Source: Syntrophales bacterium (lineage in GTDB: Bacteria; Desulfobacterota; Syntrophia; Syntrophales; UBA2210). Taken from it: DNA of 31,327 nt. Of the stretch, positions 1 through 8,483 are shown piece after piece. The stretch's first letter is position 1. Each line of letters begins with the position of its first letter. A model generated the notes under the pieces. The model was not told where the DNA came from and did no database searches. It was given only the letters and a program-made list of their open reading frames with translations. Where the stretch lies: NCBI GenBank assembly GCA_023230565.1, contig JALNXD010000035.1:1-31327 (forward strand), in the 5' to 3' direction. A program made the position numbers and the translations under genes.

Positions 1-1165
1 AAAACCCCATTAGTAGAATCATGACCGGTTCCAGAAGCGACATCAGCTGGAGTATATTCGATTCCGCCTCAGTCTCATAGCCGTCGGCTATTTTTGCCAG
101 CATGGATTCCAGTGCCCCGCTCTGCTCACCCACTGCGATCATCTGCACTACCAGCGGGGGAAAAAGATCGCTTCGTGATAACGTCGCAGAAAGACTCCCT
201 CCCTCTTCCACATCCTTTGCCGCTTCTCCTATGGCATCGGAGATAAGCCTGTTATTGACAACATTTCGCACGATCGATAATGAATTGAGAAGGGGCACAC
301 CGCTCCCGAGGAGAGTCCCCAGTGTTCTGCTGAACCGCGCAACTGCAAGTTTATGGATGAGAGACCCTATCAAGGGTGCGGCCAATTTGATTCTGTCCCA
401 TATGTACCGCCCTTTGTGTGTCCTGGTAAAAATATATCGAAGCACGATAGACATTACGATCATCAGAATCAATAAGGCAAGCCATGATGATTTGATTATT
501 CCGCTTGCCGTTATGAGAAAGACCGTTATCGCCGGCAATGTCTGGTGCATTTCATCAAAAATGGCTGTTATTTTTGGAACAATAAACCCCATAAGCACAA
601 AGAGAACAATTCCGCCTATGAAAAACATAAAGAGCGGATATGTGAGCGCCGCCCGTATACGGCCTCTTAAAGCCCTTTGTTTTTCATTGAAGTCGGCCAG
701 CCGTTCCAGAACAACGTCAAGAGCGCCTGACGCCTCGCCGGCACGGATCATGTTTACATAAAAAGGGGGAAAAATCCTGTGGTAGTGAGACAAACTTTGT
801 GCGAGGCTGTTGCCCTCGTTTACATCTTCCTTAATTTGAGCAAGTATTTTTTTCAAATGCTGATTGGATGTTTGCGCTACCAGGGCGTTGAGCGACGACA
901 TGAGAGGAAGTCCGGCCCCAAGAAGGGTCGCGAGCTGCCTCGTCATAGTTGTTACCTCACTCTGGCTTACTTTCCTGAAATAACTTCCGACGGTCCTTTT
1001 CGTCTGGTGGCTTGTCTCCTGGCGAGCCGATGTTTCCCGGATTTCCACCGGATACGCATCCCGCTCCCGCAACTTTTTTCTTGCAGCGAACAGACTTTCC
1101 GCATCTATAATGCCCTTCAGCGTTTTACCGGACGCGCTGAGGGCCCTGTATTCATACACAGCCAT
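1..1165 (-). CDS. gspF: Type II secretion / type IV pilus inner-membrane platform protein GspF (3' end cut by window)
   Basis: GspF/PilC proteins form the polytopic inner-membrane platform that couples the assembly ATPase to pseudopilus growth. The reading frame is open from an ATG at 1165 to the left edge (about 388 residues, against roughly 400 for the family, so only a short C-terminal tail is missing). The N-terminus MAVYEYRALSASGK is the family hallmark. Two T2SSF repeats are visible: a first with AGEASGALDVVLERLADF (about residues 142-159) and a second with the matching VGEQSGALESMLAKIAD. Hydrophobic segments lie at about 176-196 and 214-243, with another starting near the truncated end. 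It follows the activase gene by 172 bases and no other gsp gene is visible, so the rest of the operon, if any, lies to the left. Whether it serves T2SS or a pilus cannot be decided here. Confidence 0.93.
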   Translation of the reverse strand, partial: MAVYEYRALSASGKTLKGIIDAESLFAARKKLRERDAYPVEIRETSARQETSHQTKRTVGSYFRKVSQSEVTTMTRQLATLLGAGLPLMSSLNALVAQTSNQHLKKILAQIKEDVNEGNSLAQSLSHYHRIFPPFYVNMIRAGEASGALDVVLERLADFNEKQRALRGRIRAALTYPLFMFFIGGIVLFVLMGFIVPKITAIFDEMHQTLPAITVFLITASGIIKSSWLALLILMIVMSIVLRYIFTRTHKGRYIWDRIKLAAPLIGSLIHKLAVARFSRTLGTLLGSGVPLLNSLSIVRNVVNNRLISDAIGEAAKDVEEGGSLSATLSRSDLFPPLVVQMIAVGEQSGALESMLAKIADGYETEAESNILQLMSLLEPVMILLMGF

Positions 1166-1337
1166 AGGGCGTCTTCCCGCAAATATAAGATACGCGCATG
1201 GATAGGATTCCTGCTTTGTAACTTGTTATATTCTTTTATTTTTCAGATTTTGTTCCATATTGCAGTTTCGTATCTATCACACTGAAAAGCCAAATTCAAT
1301 AGGAGGTAAATCATACGCTGCATCGGGTTGTATAATA
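1166..1337. other. Intergenic gap between activase gene and gspF
   Basis: This is a 172-base non-coding stretch between two same-strand genes. On the minus strand a weak promoter-like pair (TTGAAT, 17 bases, TAGATA) can be found in the middle, but the -10 match is poor. I see no clear terminator hairpin. A good-looking AGGAGG on the plus strand near 1301-1306 is not followed by a start codon and is taken as chance. Confidence 0.4.
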
Positions 1338-4300
1338 TCAGGTGCCGGCATCTGAAAATCCCGCCATCAAATGGTGCATGCGAGCTGCCTGAAGAGTGAA
1401 GGCTTCCAGGCGTGCTGTTATTATCTGGGGAAAACGATTCCCGTCACTTTCTATCGCCAGAAAAGGAAGCACATCGATCCTGTCCCCAAGGGCTTTCATA
1501 AAAGCTTCGCCGCGTCCGGTTTCCAGTTTCCCTTCGCGTGTCATCTCTCTGGTAAGAACCGCCTCCGCAAGCCGGTTCGGCATGCACCCGAAGGGGCCGA
1601 TTGCGATGACGCCGCAATACCGGTCGAGCACTTCATTGATCGAGGTCCCTATCGTCAGTATGGCCTCCCCGACCAGTTCTTTTTTCATCAAATGGGCACT
1701 GTGAGAAAGAATGTGGTCGACGTCTTCGCAGGCGGCCGAACAGAGTCCTGATTTCGCCAAAATGCTTCTCAGGCGTTTTTCCTGTTTTTTCATGAAATAT
1801 GTGCGGATGCGCAGGGCAAGTCTTTCCTTCATTGCATGGTTCCCAGTAGCCACTTTGTTCTGAACGCACCATCCCGTATAATAGATCCACTCGGAAAGAG
1901 AGGCCACCTTTGCGGCAAACCCTCTTGATGCTAATTCTTCGACGAGATATTGCCTCGATATATCGTCATGCCGGACATAAATTTCTCCGGCTATCAGTAC
2001 AACCGGCGTCTCTTCAAGTGAACGTGACACGGGAATATGCTTTAATTTTTCCGCGATGGATTCTATCATCCCCGACAGTTCGCCAATTTCAGAAATATTT
2101 TCATTTATTTCGATTATTTTCCTCCAGCACTCTTCAAAAACGGACAACGCGGCTGTTTTGTGTGCGGCATTTGTGAGGATCATCGAATATATTTCTTCAA
2201 AAATATCGGCAAGAATCACCCCGTTCCAAAGGGCCTCCGGCATTTTTTTCCCGCCGAATCCGGCATAGCTGTTCTCGGCCGAAAGTGAGAACAGCGCTAC
2301 ATCTTCGATCTTCTGTTTTTCTATGAGGCCCGACAAAAAGCGGGAATACTGTCCGAAACGGCATGGCCCTGAAGCTGTCGGCATAAAATAGATCAGCTTT
2401 TCATCAACTGAACTGCGTTCCGAAAGATACTGCAGAAGCCCTCCCGTGGTAATAAGGAGGGGCAGACATTCCTTGCAGGAAGTATTTCCCCGCCCTTTTT
2501 TCAGGACTTCATCGTCGGCAGGAGGAAGTGCCGATGAGCGAACGCCGAATCCTCTGAAGATGGCAGAGCCGATCTCCGAGATGAACCTGCACATGGATGG
2601 GAACAGAACATGAACCTTTTCATCAAAAAGAGAGTATTTTCTGCTCTTCGAATCGATGAAAAAGGGGGTTTCTTTTTCCATGATCACTCTGGCAGGCACA
2701 TATGAACTGCGCCGTGGCTGAACTTTTATGGCTTTATCCAATTCCCGGTACCGGTTAACGATATCAAGGAAGGCCTCTATTCTTGTTTCCAGTCCAGCAT
2801 CAGCGACATGGCTGTCGAGTTCAAGAGTAAGCGAGGGCTTTTTACCCATAATATCTCTGAAATAGCCCAGGAGAAAGGAATCGGGACCGCAGGAGAAGTT
2901 CGTAATAAAGCACCCGAAAAGCTGGCGGTTTTTCGCGACAAGGCGAGCTCCTTTAAGTATGCGCTGTCCCGCGGACCAGTACATGTATTCGTCATCTACC
3001 GGCTCGGTCATAGGAAGATAGGGCAATGGAATCACTTCGATGCCCCGGGAGGCAAATTTATTCGGAATACCCATATTCGCCTCGGAAACGAATGCGTTAT
3101 AGGATCTTCCAAAAATAACGACCGCAAATGTATCGGGTGTTTTTTCAAGAGCGGCAAGGATTTTTCGGCCCTCCTCCTCCACTGTCCGAAAGACATTCTG
3201 CTGGATGGCAAGAGCATGGCGAAATGCCGTGCGCGCCCTTTGACGCCCTTTTCCCATACGTTTTGCGATTTTAATAAAATCTTTTTCGGCTTTTGAAAGC
3301 CCATAGCAGAAATCGATGACAGGATTGAGAATTTTTCCTTCTTTTTGCAGATGTTTAAAATGTCCGTGGTCTTTAAAAGCCGCTGTGAGGTAGTAGGGCT
3401 CTCCTTGTGAAAGCGGACAATTTATTCCTTCTTCCAGCCCTCCTTCCACATAGTCGGATTTCACCTGGGGAAGAAAAAGCCAATCGGGTTTTTGCTGCAA
3501 AAGATCGTAGAAATACCCGTGGGCTATCTCTGCAGGATAGCAGAAGGGAGCATTTTTTCTATCCATACCCTCTTGTCTTACCCCCCCCGCGCAAAGTACT
3601 TTGAACCCGAGAGCGTCAAAAAAGTGATAATAAAGGGGGAAATAGGTGTTCACCTGAAAAGATTTATTGATGCCTATTATCTGTGCCTTTCGCCCGGCCA
3701 GGTTCTCTTTTGCCGTGGCTTTGAGGGGTGAGAAAGATAAAGTTTGATCTTCTTTCAGGGTGGAAGATGAAGTATCGGCATTTTTCTTATACTGATCGAA
3801 TATAAGTTTTTCGAATTGTCCCGCCCGGTTCAAGGCCCCCGTATCAACTTGAATGCGGCTTCGAATATTGTACCATCGGTTGCAGGCACCGCCGAAAGGA
3901 TATATTTTGCCTTCTAATTTGATGCGGGCGATCTCGCACTTCCTGTCACACCCTTCTTTCCCGCCATTACAGATAAATGGCGATCCATACTCGATTTCGC
4001 GATCTCTAAGCACTGTAAGCGAAAATTTTTGTTCTTTCATAAAACCCAGGGTAATGCGCCTTTTTATCTCGAGAGCTACACCAAATGCACCAATCAGTCC
4101 CGGATCGGGAGGAACAACGATCGGTTTTCCCGTAAGCGCAGCCATGGCGTGAGGCACCGCCCGGTTATAGCAGACGCCTCCCTGCATGAATATCTTGTTT
4201 CCTGCAGGCCTGTTTCCCCTTACCCGGTTGGTGTAGTTCATACAAATGGAATATACGAGACCTGCCAGTATATCTTCCGTGCGGATACCTTCATTGAATG

Positions 4301-5735
4301 CGTTTTTTATATCGCTGCTGATGAATGCGGCACATTGATCGTTGAAATTCGGCGGAGAAGAACCCTTGAGGGCATATTCCGCGATTTCCTCCATCTCGAT
4401 TCCGAGTGTTTCTCTTGCCGATTCTTCAAGGAATGAGCCCGTTCCGGCACTGCAGGCCTCGTTCATTGCATAGTCGGACGCAACACCGTTTGTAATGTAC
4501 GTATATTTTGCATCCTGCCCTCCGATTTCGAAAATCGTATCCACTTCTCCATCAAAGGCAAGTGCGCCGGTTGCATGGGCAATGATTTCGTTGACCACTC
4601 CTTCCGTCAGTGCGTGGAGGCCCGCAATTTGCCGTCCCGATCCCGTAACGCCTACCCCCGTAAGAATGATTTCTGTTGTGCCGAGCTCTTCAAGAAGCGC
4701 TGCATAGCACTGACGGGACGCTCCTACAGGATCACCCTGGGTCCGGAGATAGACAGAAGCGATCACCTGATCGTCCACACTTCGCAGAAGCACAGCTTTT
4801 GTCGTGGTAGATCCGACATCGAGACCCAGAATACACCGGTCGCCGTCACAGGCTTTCCCTCGCATCACTTCTTTGAATTCGACAAGGCTTTCAGCCGATT
4901 TAAGGGGAGGGAGCCTGTAAAAGAGGCTGCCCTTGCCATTGAGCAAGTTTTTCTTTCCCGGAAAAGGGATCGTATCGTGCTCGGCTGCCCAGAGTGCGGC
5001 GCCAAGCGCCTCAAAGTAGGGAGCTTCCGAGGGAATGTGCAGATTATCAATTTCTTCTTCAAGATAATCGACCATCACCGAATTTTGGGCACAGCCGCCT
5101 ATGATCATGATGTCCCGCCTGGGAACCTGCTTGATAATCTCCAGTACTTTTGCCGCCATCATCCGGCAGAGCCCCCCGGCGATACGCCCTTTGGGGATCC
5201 CTTTATTCAGTGCATGGGTGCAATCGCTTTTGCAAAAAACGCTGCATCTGCCCGAGACGCGGTACGGATCTTCCGATCGGGCCAGTTCAACCGCTTCATC
5301 AGGAGAAAGCCCCATTCTTCTGATCTGCTGGAGAAAAAACTCCCCCGTCCCGGAGGCGCATTTATTGCCCGCCTGAATGGACCCAATCTTTCCGTCCCTG
5401 TCAAGCACATAGAGGATGAAAGTTTCTCCTCCGGCACTGACAATGGCCCTTGGACTCTCATTATGACCATTGACAAATAGAAGCGCCCTTTCAACTGCTT
5501 CCGGCTCGGCTATAGAGGTAAGATTGACGGCATGCCTGAAGGATCTGCCTGTAACAGCTATCCCATGATACCAATTCCGGTCGATTTCTCCCATCATTCG
5601 CATAAACAACTCTTGGGGATTGCCGTGATGGGGTTCGATGGTAACATTCGATATCTTCCGTTCGGAAGTATCACCGCCCAACACTTCGACTATAGAGAGA
5701 GTTGAAGCTCCTATACACACGCCCAGCCATCTCAT
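1338..5735 (-). CDS. Giant 2-hydroxyacyl-CoA dehydratase activase-type protein (double BadF/BcrA ATPase plus DUF2229 and dehydratase-like C-terminus)
   Basis: The 1465 residues combine two ASKHA-fold activase domains with a DUF2229/COG3580-3581-like C-terminus. The known family archerase (HgdC) is a small homodimer that bridges one [4Fe-4S] cluster and drives ATP-dependent electron transfer to a 2-hydroxyacyl-CoA or benzoyl-CoA-type enzyme. Domain 1 (about 1-255) has CASGTGEF with Cys126 and a Cys-rich CSVFCKSDC at 164-172, but a degenerate phosphate loop (CIGASTLS). Domain 2 (about 301-560) has the canonical LGLDVGSTTTK, GGQDAK, CSAGTGSF (Cys428), Cys468 and QGGVCYN. Cysteines 589, 596 and 600 plus FGGACNR (614-620) open the C-terminal part, which later carries CKECLP and SGPCRFGQY. 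The ATG at 5735 has GAGG about 10 bases upstream. No stand-alone dehydratase subunits are adjacent, so the reaction and partner are unknown. Likely cytoplasmic and oxygen sensitive (inference). Confidence 0.9.
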   Translation of the reverse strand: MRWLGVCIGASTLSIVEVLGGDTSERKISNVTIEPHHGNPQELFMRMMGEIDRNWYHGIAVTGRSFRHAVNLTSIAEPEAVERALLFVNGHNESPRAIVSAGGETFILYVLDRDGKIGSIQAGNKCASGTGEFFLQQIRRMGLSPDEAVELARSEDPYRVSGRCSVFCKSDCTHALNKGIPKGRIAGGLCRMMAAKVLEIIKQVPRRDIMIIGGCAQNSVMVDYLEEEIDNLHIPSEAPYFEALGAALWAAEHDTIPFPGKKNLLNGKGSLFYRLPPLKSAESLVEFKEVMRGKACDGDRCILGLDVGSTTTKAVLLRSVDDQVIASVYLRTQGDPVGASRQCYAALLEELGTTEIILTGVGVTGSGRQIAGLHALTEGVVNEIIAHATGALAFDGEVDTIFEIGGQDAKYTYITNGVASDYAMNEACSAGTGSFLEESARETLGIEMEEIAEYALKGSSPPNFNDQCAAFISSDIKNAFNEGIRTEDILAGLVYSICMNYTNRVRGNRPAGNKIFMQGGVCYNRAVPHAMAALTGKPIVVPPDPGLIGAFGVALEIKRRITLGFMKEQKFSLTVLRDREIEYGSPFICNGGKEGCDRKCEIARIKLEGKIYPFGGACNRWYNIRSRIQVDTGALNRAGQFEKLIFDQYKKNADTSSSTLKEDQTLSFSPLKATAKENLAGRKAQIIGINKSFQVNTYFPLYYHFFDALGFKVLCAGGVRQEGMDRKNAPFCYPAEIAHGYFYDLLQQKPDWLFLPQVKSDYVEGGLEEGINCPLSQGEPYYLTAAFKDHGHFKHLQKEGKILNPVIDFCYGLSKAEKDFIKIAKRMGKGRQRARTAFRHALAIQQNVFRTVEEEGRKILAALEKTPDTFAVVIFGRSYNAFVSEANMGIPNKFASRGIEVIPLPYLPMTEPVDDEYMYWSAGQRILKGARLVAKNRQLFGCFITNFSCGPDSFLLGYFRDIMGKKPSLTLELDSHVADAGLETRIEAFLDIVNRYRELDKAIKVQPRRSSYVPARVIMEKETPFFIDSKSRKYSLFDEKVHVLFPSMCRFISEIGSAIFRGFGVRSSALPPADDEVLKKGRGNTSCKECLPLLITTGGLLQYLSERSSVDEKLIYFMPTASGPCRFGQYSRFLSGLIEKQKIEDVALFSLSAENSYAGFGGKKMPEALWNGVILADIFEEIYSMILTNAAHKTAALSVFEECWRKIIEINENISEIGELSGMIESIAEKLKHIPVSRSLEETPVVLIAGEIYVRHDDISRQYLVEELASRGFAAKVASLSEWIYYTGWCVQNKVATGNHAMKERLALRIRTYFMKKQEKRLRSILAKSGLCSAACEDVDHILSHSAHLMKKELVGEAILTIGTSINEVLDRYCGVIAIGPFGCMPNRLAEAVLTREMTREGKLETGRGEAFMKALGDRIDVLPFLAIESDGNRFPQIITARLEAFTLQAARMHHLMAGFSDAGT

Positions 5736-5814
5736 AAATGGATACCTCTTTCTGTACCAGCCGCTCTAATGTAGTTGTGGATCACCAGAATAATTCGGGT
5801 TACTTCATCTTCGG

Positions 5815-6234
5815 CTATTCTCCGATGATTTTCACCAGCACCCGCTTCCGCCTTCGCCCGTCAAACTCCCCGTAAAAGATCTGTTCCCAGGGTCCGAAAT
5901 CAAGACAGCCGTTTGTAACGGCAACAACAACCTCCCGCCCCATAACTTGCCGCTTCAGATGAGCGTCGCCGTTATCTTCGCCGGCGCGGTTGTGTCTGTA
6001 AAGAGACAAAGGTTTGTGAGGAGCAAGTTCTTCAAGCCAGCGCGTATAATCTTCGTGAAGACCCGATTCATCATCATTAATAAATACTGACGCGGTGATG
6101 TGCATGGCATTGACCAGTACAAGGCCTTCTTTTATGCCGCTTTCATTTATGCATTGAGCCACTTTGCCCGTTATATTCACAAACCCCACACGTGCGGGAA
6201 TATCGAACCAAAATTCCTTCCGGTACGATTTCAT
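5815..6234 (-). CDS. YjbQ/UPF0047 family protein
   Basis: This 139-residue protein has the full length of the YjbQ (UPF0047) family, small trimeric cytoplasmic proteins for which a weak thiamine-phosphate synthase activity has been reported; the physiological role remains unclear. Conserved features are visible: HITASVFINDDES with His45, the metal-site-like YRHNRAGEDNGDAHL (His81, His92), a glycine-rich VTNGCLDFGPWEQI segment and the terminal EFDGRRRKRVLVKIIG. The ATG at 6234 has a strong AGGGAGG ribosome-binding site 6 bases upstream. It lies 90 bases downstream of the DegT gene and 79 bases upstream of the activase gene, on the same strand, so co-transcription is possible but the gaps leave this open. 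Confidence 0.88.
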   Translation of the reverse strand: MKSYRKEFWFDIPARVGFVNITGKVAQCINESGIKEGLVLVNAMHITASVFINDDESGLHEDYTRWLEELAPHKPLSLYRHNRAGEDNGDAHLKRQVMGREVVVAVTNGCLDFGPWEQIFYGEFDGRRRKRVLVKIIGE

Positions 6235-6324
6235 GGCACCTCCCTTGAAATATATTTATTTTTTTGTAGCACACTGAGATGATACCGACAATAGAAGAAG
6301 ATCTTTTCAGGGTCAGTTTTGATG

Positions 6325-7566
6325 CTAATTTTGGCAGAGCCTGGAGGCGATTGATTCCTGGTCGGCCTTTTCGATGCCCGGGTAGAGGGGCAGGGCTATG
6401 GAAAGGCGATCGGCTATATACGACAGCGGATAATCAAAATCGCAATAGCCATACTTGTGCTTGTAATAGGCAAGAGTATGAACAGCATGGGTGCCTTGCC
6501 TGACTGAAATTCCCTGCTTTTCGAGAACACCTGCAAGGCGGTTGCGCTCCCGATTCAGCTTTCGCACAAGATCTCGATCGATACGGGTACACCGTTTCCA
6601 TTCTTCCGGATGCGCTCCGTATACACACACATAGGATTGATATGCATGGATATATCCTTCGGGTACGCACGGTGTATGCAGTCTCGCTGCACCTTTGAGC
6701 AGCCGGCCGTACCTTTCGGCCGCCTCTTGTCTTCGGGCAAGAATCGTTTGAGCTTTTTCCATTTGAACCGCGCCAAGGGCGCCTTGCATGTCCGTCATTC
6801 TGTAGTTATATCCGAGCATTTCAAACTCCGGCAGAAGCGAACCCCCCGTTGACAGATGCCGTGCAAGATCCGATTTTGAAGCGCCATGATCCCTCATTTT
6901 CAAAGCTTTGCCCGCAATGCAGTCGCTATCCGTTACGATCATGCCCCCCTCACCTGTCGTAATTGATTTGCGCGGATGGAAGCTGAAGCATCCTGCAAGA
7001 CACTCGGTTCCCGCAGAATGTCCATTCCGCTTAGCGCCAAAGCCGCAGGCGGCATCCTCAATAACGATAAGACCATGCCGGGAAGCGATTTCATTTATTG
7101 CCGCCATATCGGCAGAAAGCCCGAAAAGCGATACGGGAACAATCGCCTTTACCCGAGGAGACGAACCATGAGCGGTTTTATCAAGATACGCCTCTATTTT
7201 TACCGGATCTATCGTGAACGTTAAGGGATCTATATCGATAAAGACAGGCATTGCACCGGTGTACTCGATTGCATTGGCCGTGGCAACAAAGGTAAAAGAA
7301 GGAAGAAGCACCGCATCTCCGGGGCCGATCCCGGCAGCAGCAAATGCAAGATGAAGAGCAGTCGTACATGATGTCGTTGCAACGGCATGTCTGACACCGA
7401 GAAAAGACTTAACCTTCTCTTCGAATCGGGCGACTTGCGGCCCCTGTACCAGCCAACCTGATCTCAAAACGGCGATAACCGCTTCTTCTTCCTCCGCTCC
7501 ATATGATGGTTTCGTTATGGGAATCATCCGGCCGGCATGCAGCATGGCTTCAGCTTCTCCGGTCAT
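6325..7566 (-). CDS. DegT/DnrJ/EryC1/StrS-family PLP-dependent sugar aminotransferase
   Basis: The product (413 residues) belongs to the family that transaminates nucleotide-linked keto-sugars to make amino sugars for surface glycans. Visible motifs are GWLVQGPQVARFE near the N-terminus, the PLP-stacking segment around TTSCTTALHLA (64-74), DIDPLTF, the IEDAACGFGA segment with the PLP-binding Asp171, and HPRKSITTGEGGMI with the Schiff-base Lys200. The ATG at 7566 overlaps the end of the radical SAM gene by 17 bases and has AGGAGA 6 bases upstream, which supports this start; Met14 (just before IPITKP) is an alternative. It is the last gene of the compact operon running from 13951. The sugar substrate cannot be read from sequence. 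Confidence 0.94.
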   Translation of the reverse strand: MTGEAEAMLHAGRMIPITKPSYGAEEEEAVIAVLRSGWLVQGPQVARFEEKVKSFLGVRHAVATTSCTTALHLAFAAAGIGPGDAVLLPSFTFVATANAIEYTGAMPVFIDIDPLTFTIDPVKIEAYLDKTAHGSSPRVKAIVPVSLFGLSADMAAINEIASRHGLIVIEDAACGFGAKRNGHSAGTECLAGCFSFHPRKSITTGEGGMIVTDSDCIAGKALKMRDHGASKSDLARHLSTGGSLLPEFEMLGYNYRMTDMQGALGAVQMEKAQTILARRQEAAERYGRLLKGAARLHTPCVPEGYIHAYQSYVCVYGAHPEEWKRCTRIDRDLVRKLNRERNRLAGVLEKQGISVRQGTHAVHTLAYYKHKYGYCDFDYPLSYIADRLSIALPLYPGIEKADQESIASRLCQN

Positions 7567-8455
7567 ATGCTTCTCCTATCATCTGTTCTTCAAGATAGTC
7601 CGATATCCAATGATCGCAATTTTTACAGAGCTGCTCCAGCCCGGTGCATGTATGATGGGCCTGCCGAATGTTCCTGTAGGCATTCCCTCCCCAGATTTCA
7701 TGTATGGAATCAGTACATACACTGCCTAGCGGATTCTTTCTGTCCCAATCATGATTGCATAGAGCCACATCTCCGTTCCAGTACACGACAAGATCCCGAA
7801 ACGGCTTCAGGCAGGGTTTACGCTCTTGCACACTATCCGTATCCGTAAGGCCACCTTTTCCCAGAGAGCCGAAACTGCCCTCACGGGAATGTTCCCTGTA
7901 AATGCGCACCCGGTCGACTCTGGTGCGCCAGTAACGGACAAAAGATTTCATATCCTCTTCAGTATCTGCGGTTTTGACAAGGGAAACCTGCAGTACCGGT
8001 TTTTCCGCCTTTTTTTCTGCTTTTACAGCACAGAGATATTCTATATTGCAAAGTACGGATTCCAGTTCTCCATTTTTGCGAATGGCCCGGTATCGCTCCG
8101 GATCGATCGAATCGATGCTGAAAGAGATAAAATCCAGCTCGAGATCTATTATCGCCCGGCTTTTTTCGGGTGTCATAAGACTTGCATTTGTTGCAAGCTG
8201 GATGGATGCAACCCTTGGTTTCGCATAACTCATCATGGATTCGAATTCCGGGTGAAGAAGCGGCTCCCCGCGAAAAAAAGGAACAAGGATTATATCGCCG
8301 TAAAATGCCATTTCATCAATAATCTTCCTGAAAAGAGGAAATGATATATATCCTTTCGGGGAGGTCATAAATCTTCGCGGACACATGCTGCATTTGAAAT
8401 TGCAATTATTGGTCAATTCAACTGTCACTCTGCGGGGGAATTCGGGGATCTGCAT
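7550..8455 (-). CDS. Radical SAM protein with SPASM-type C-terminal Cys cluster
   Basis: With the ATG at 8455 this gives 301 residues. The radical SAM site CNFKCSMC (Cys18, Cys22, Cys25, CX3CX2C) follows the start closely, as is usual. The C-terminal part has CLKPFRDLVVYWNGDVALC and, further on, HTCTGLEQLCKNC, the arrangement of SPASM auxiliary-cluster proteins. I chose 8455 because GGAG lies 8 bases upstream and the start falls 28 bases after asnB ends; the frame is open further up, with alternative ATGs at 8500, 8512 and 8602 that would overlap asnB by 17, 29 or 119 bases. SPASM proteins in glycan clusters modify sugars, peptides or other small molecules; the substrate here is unknown. It overlaps the DegT start by 17 bases. 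Confidence 0.88.
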   Translation of the reverse strand: MQIPEFPRRVTVELTNNCNFKCSMCPRRFMTSPKGYISFPLFRKIIDEMAFYGDIILVPFFRGEPLLHPEFESMMSYAKPRVASIQLATNASLMTPEKSRAIIDLELDFISFSIDSIDPERYRAIRKNGELESVLCNIEYLCAVKAEKKAEKPVLQVSLVKTADTEEDMKSFVRYWRTRVDRVRIYREHSREGSFGSLGKGGLTDTDSVQERKPCLKPFRDLVVYWNGDVALCNHDWDRKNPLGSVCTDSIHEIWGGNAYRNIRQAHHTCTGLEQLCKNCDHWISDYLEEQMIGEAYDRRS

Positions 8456-8483
8456 TTTCCGATCTCCGAAGGCCGGCAGTTTC

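Noticed and set aside
102..1285. Two plus-strand frames opposite gspF
   Set aside because: The minus strand gives a continuous canonical GspF; the plus-strand products have no likeness to any family.
1301..1312. AGGAGG on the plus strand in the gap upstream of gspF
   Set aside because: No start codon follows at a useful distance and no plus-strand gene is present.
4575..5480. 301-codon open frame on the plus strand inside the activase gene
   Set aside because: It lies antisense to a clearly conserved domain, has low-complexity Arg/His-rich sequence without any family likeness and no ribosome-binding site; a shadow frame.
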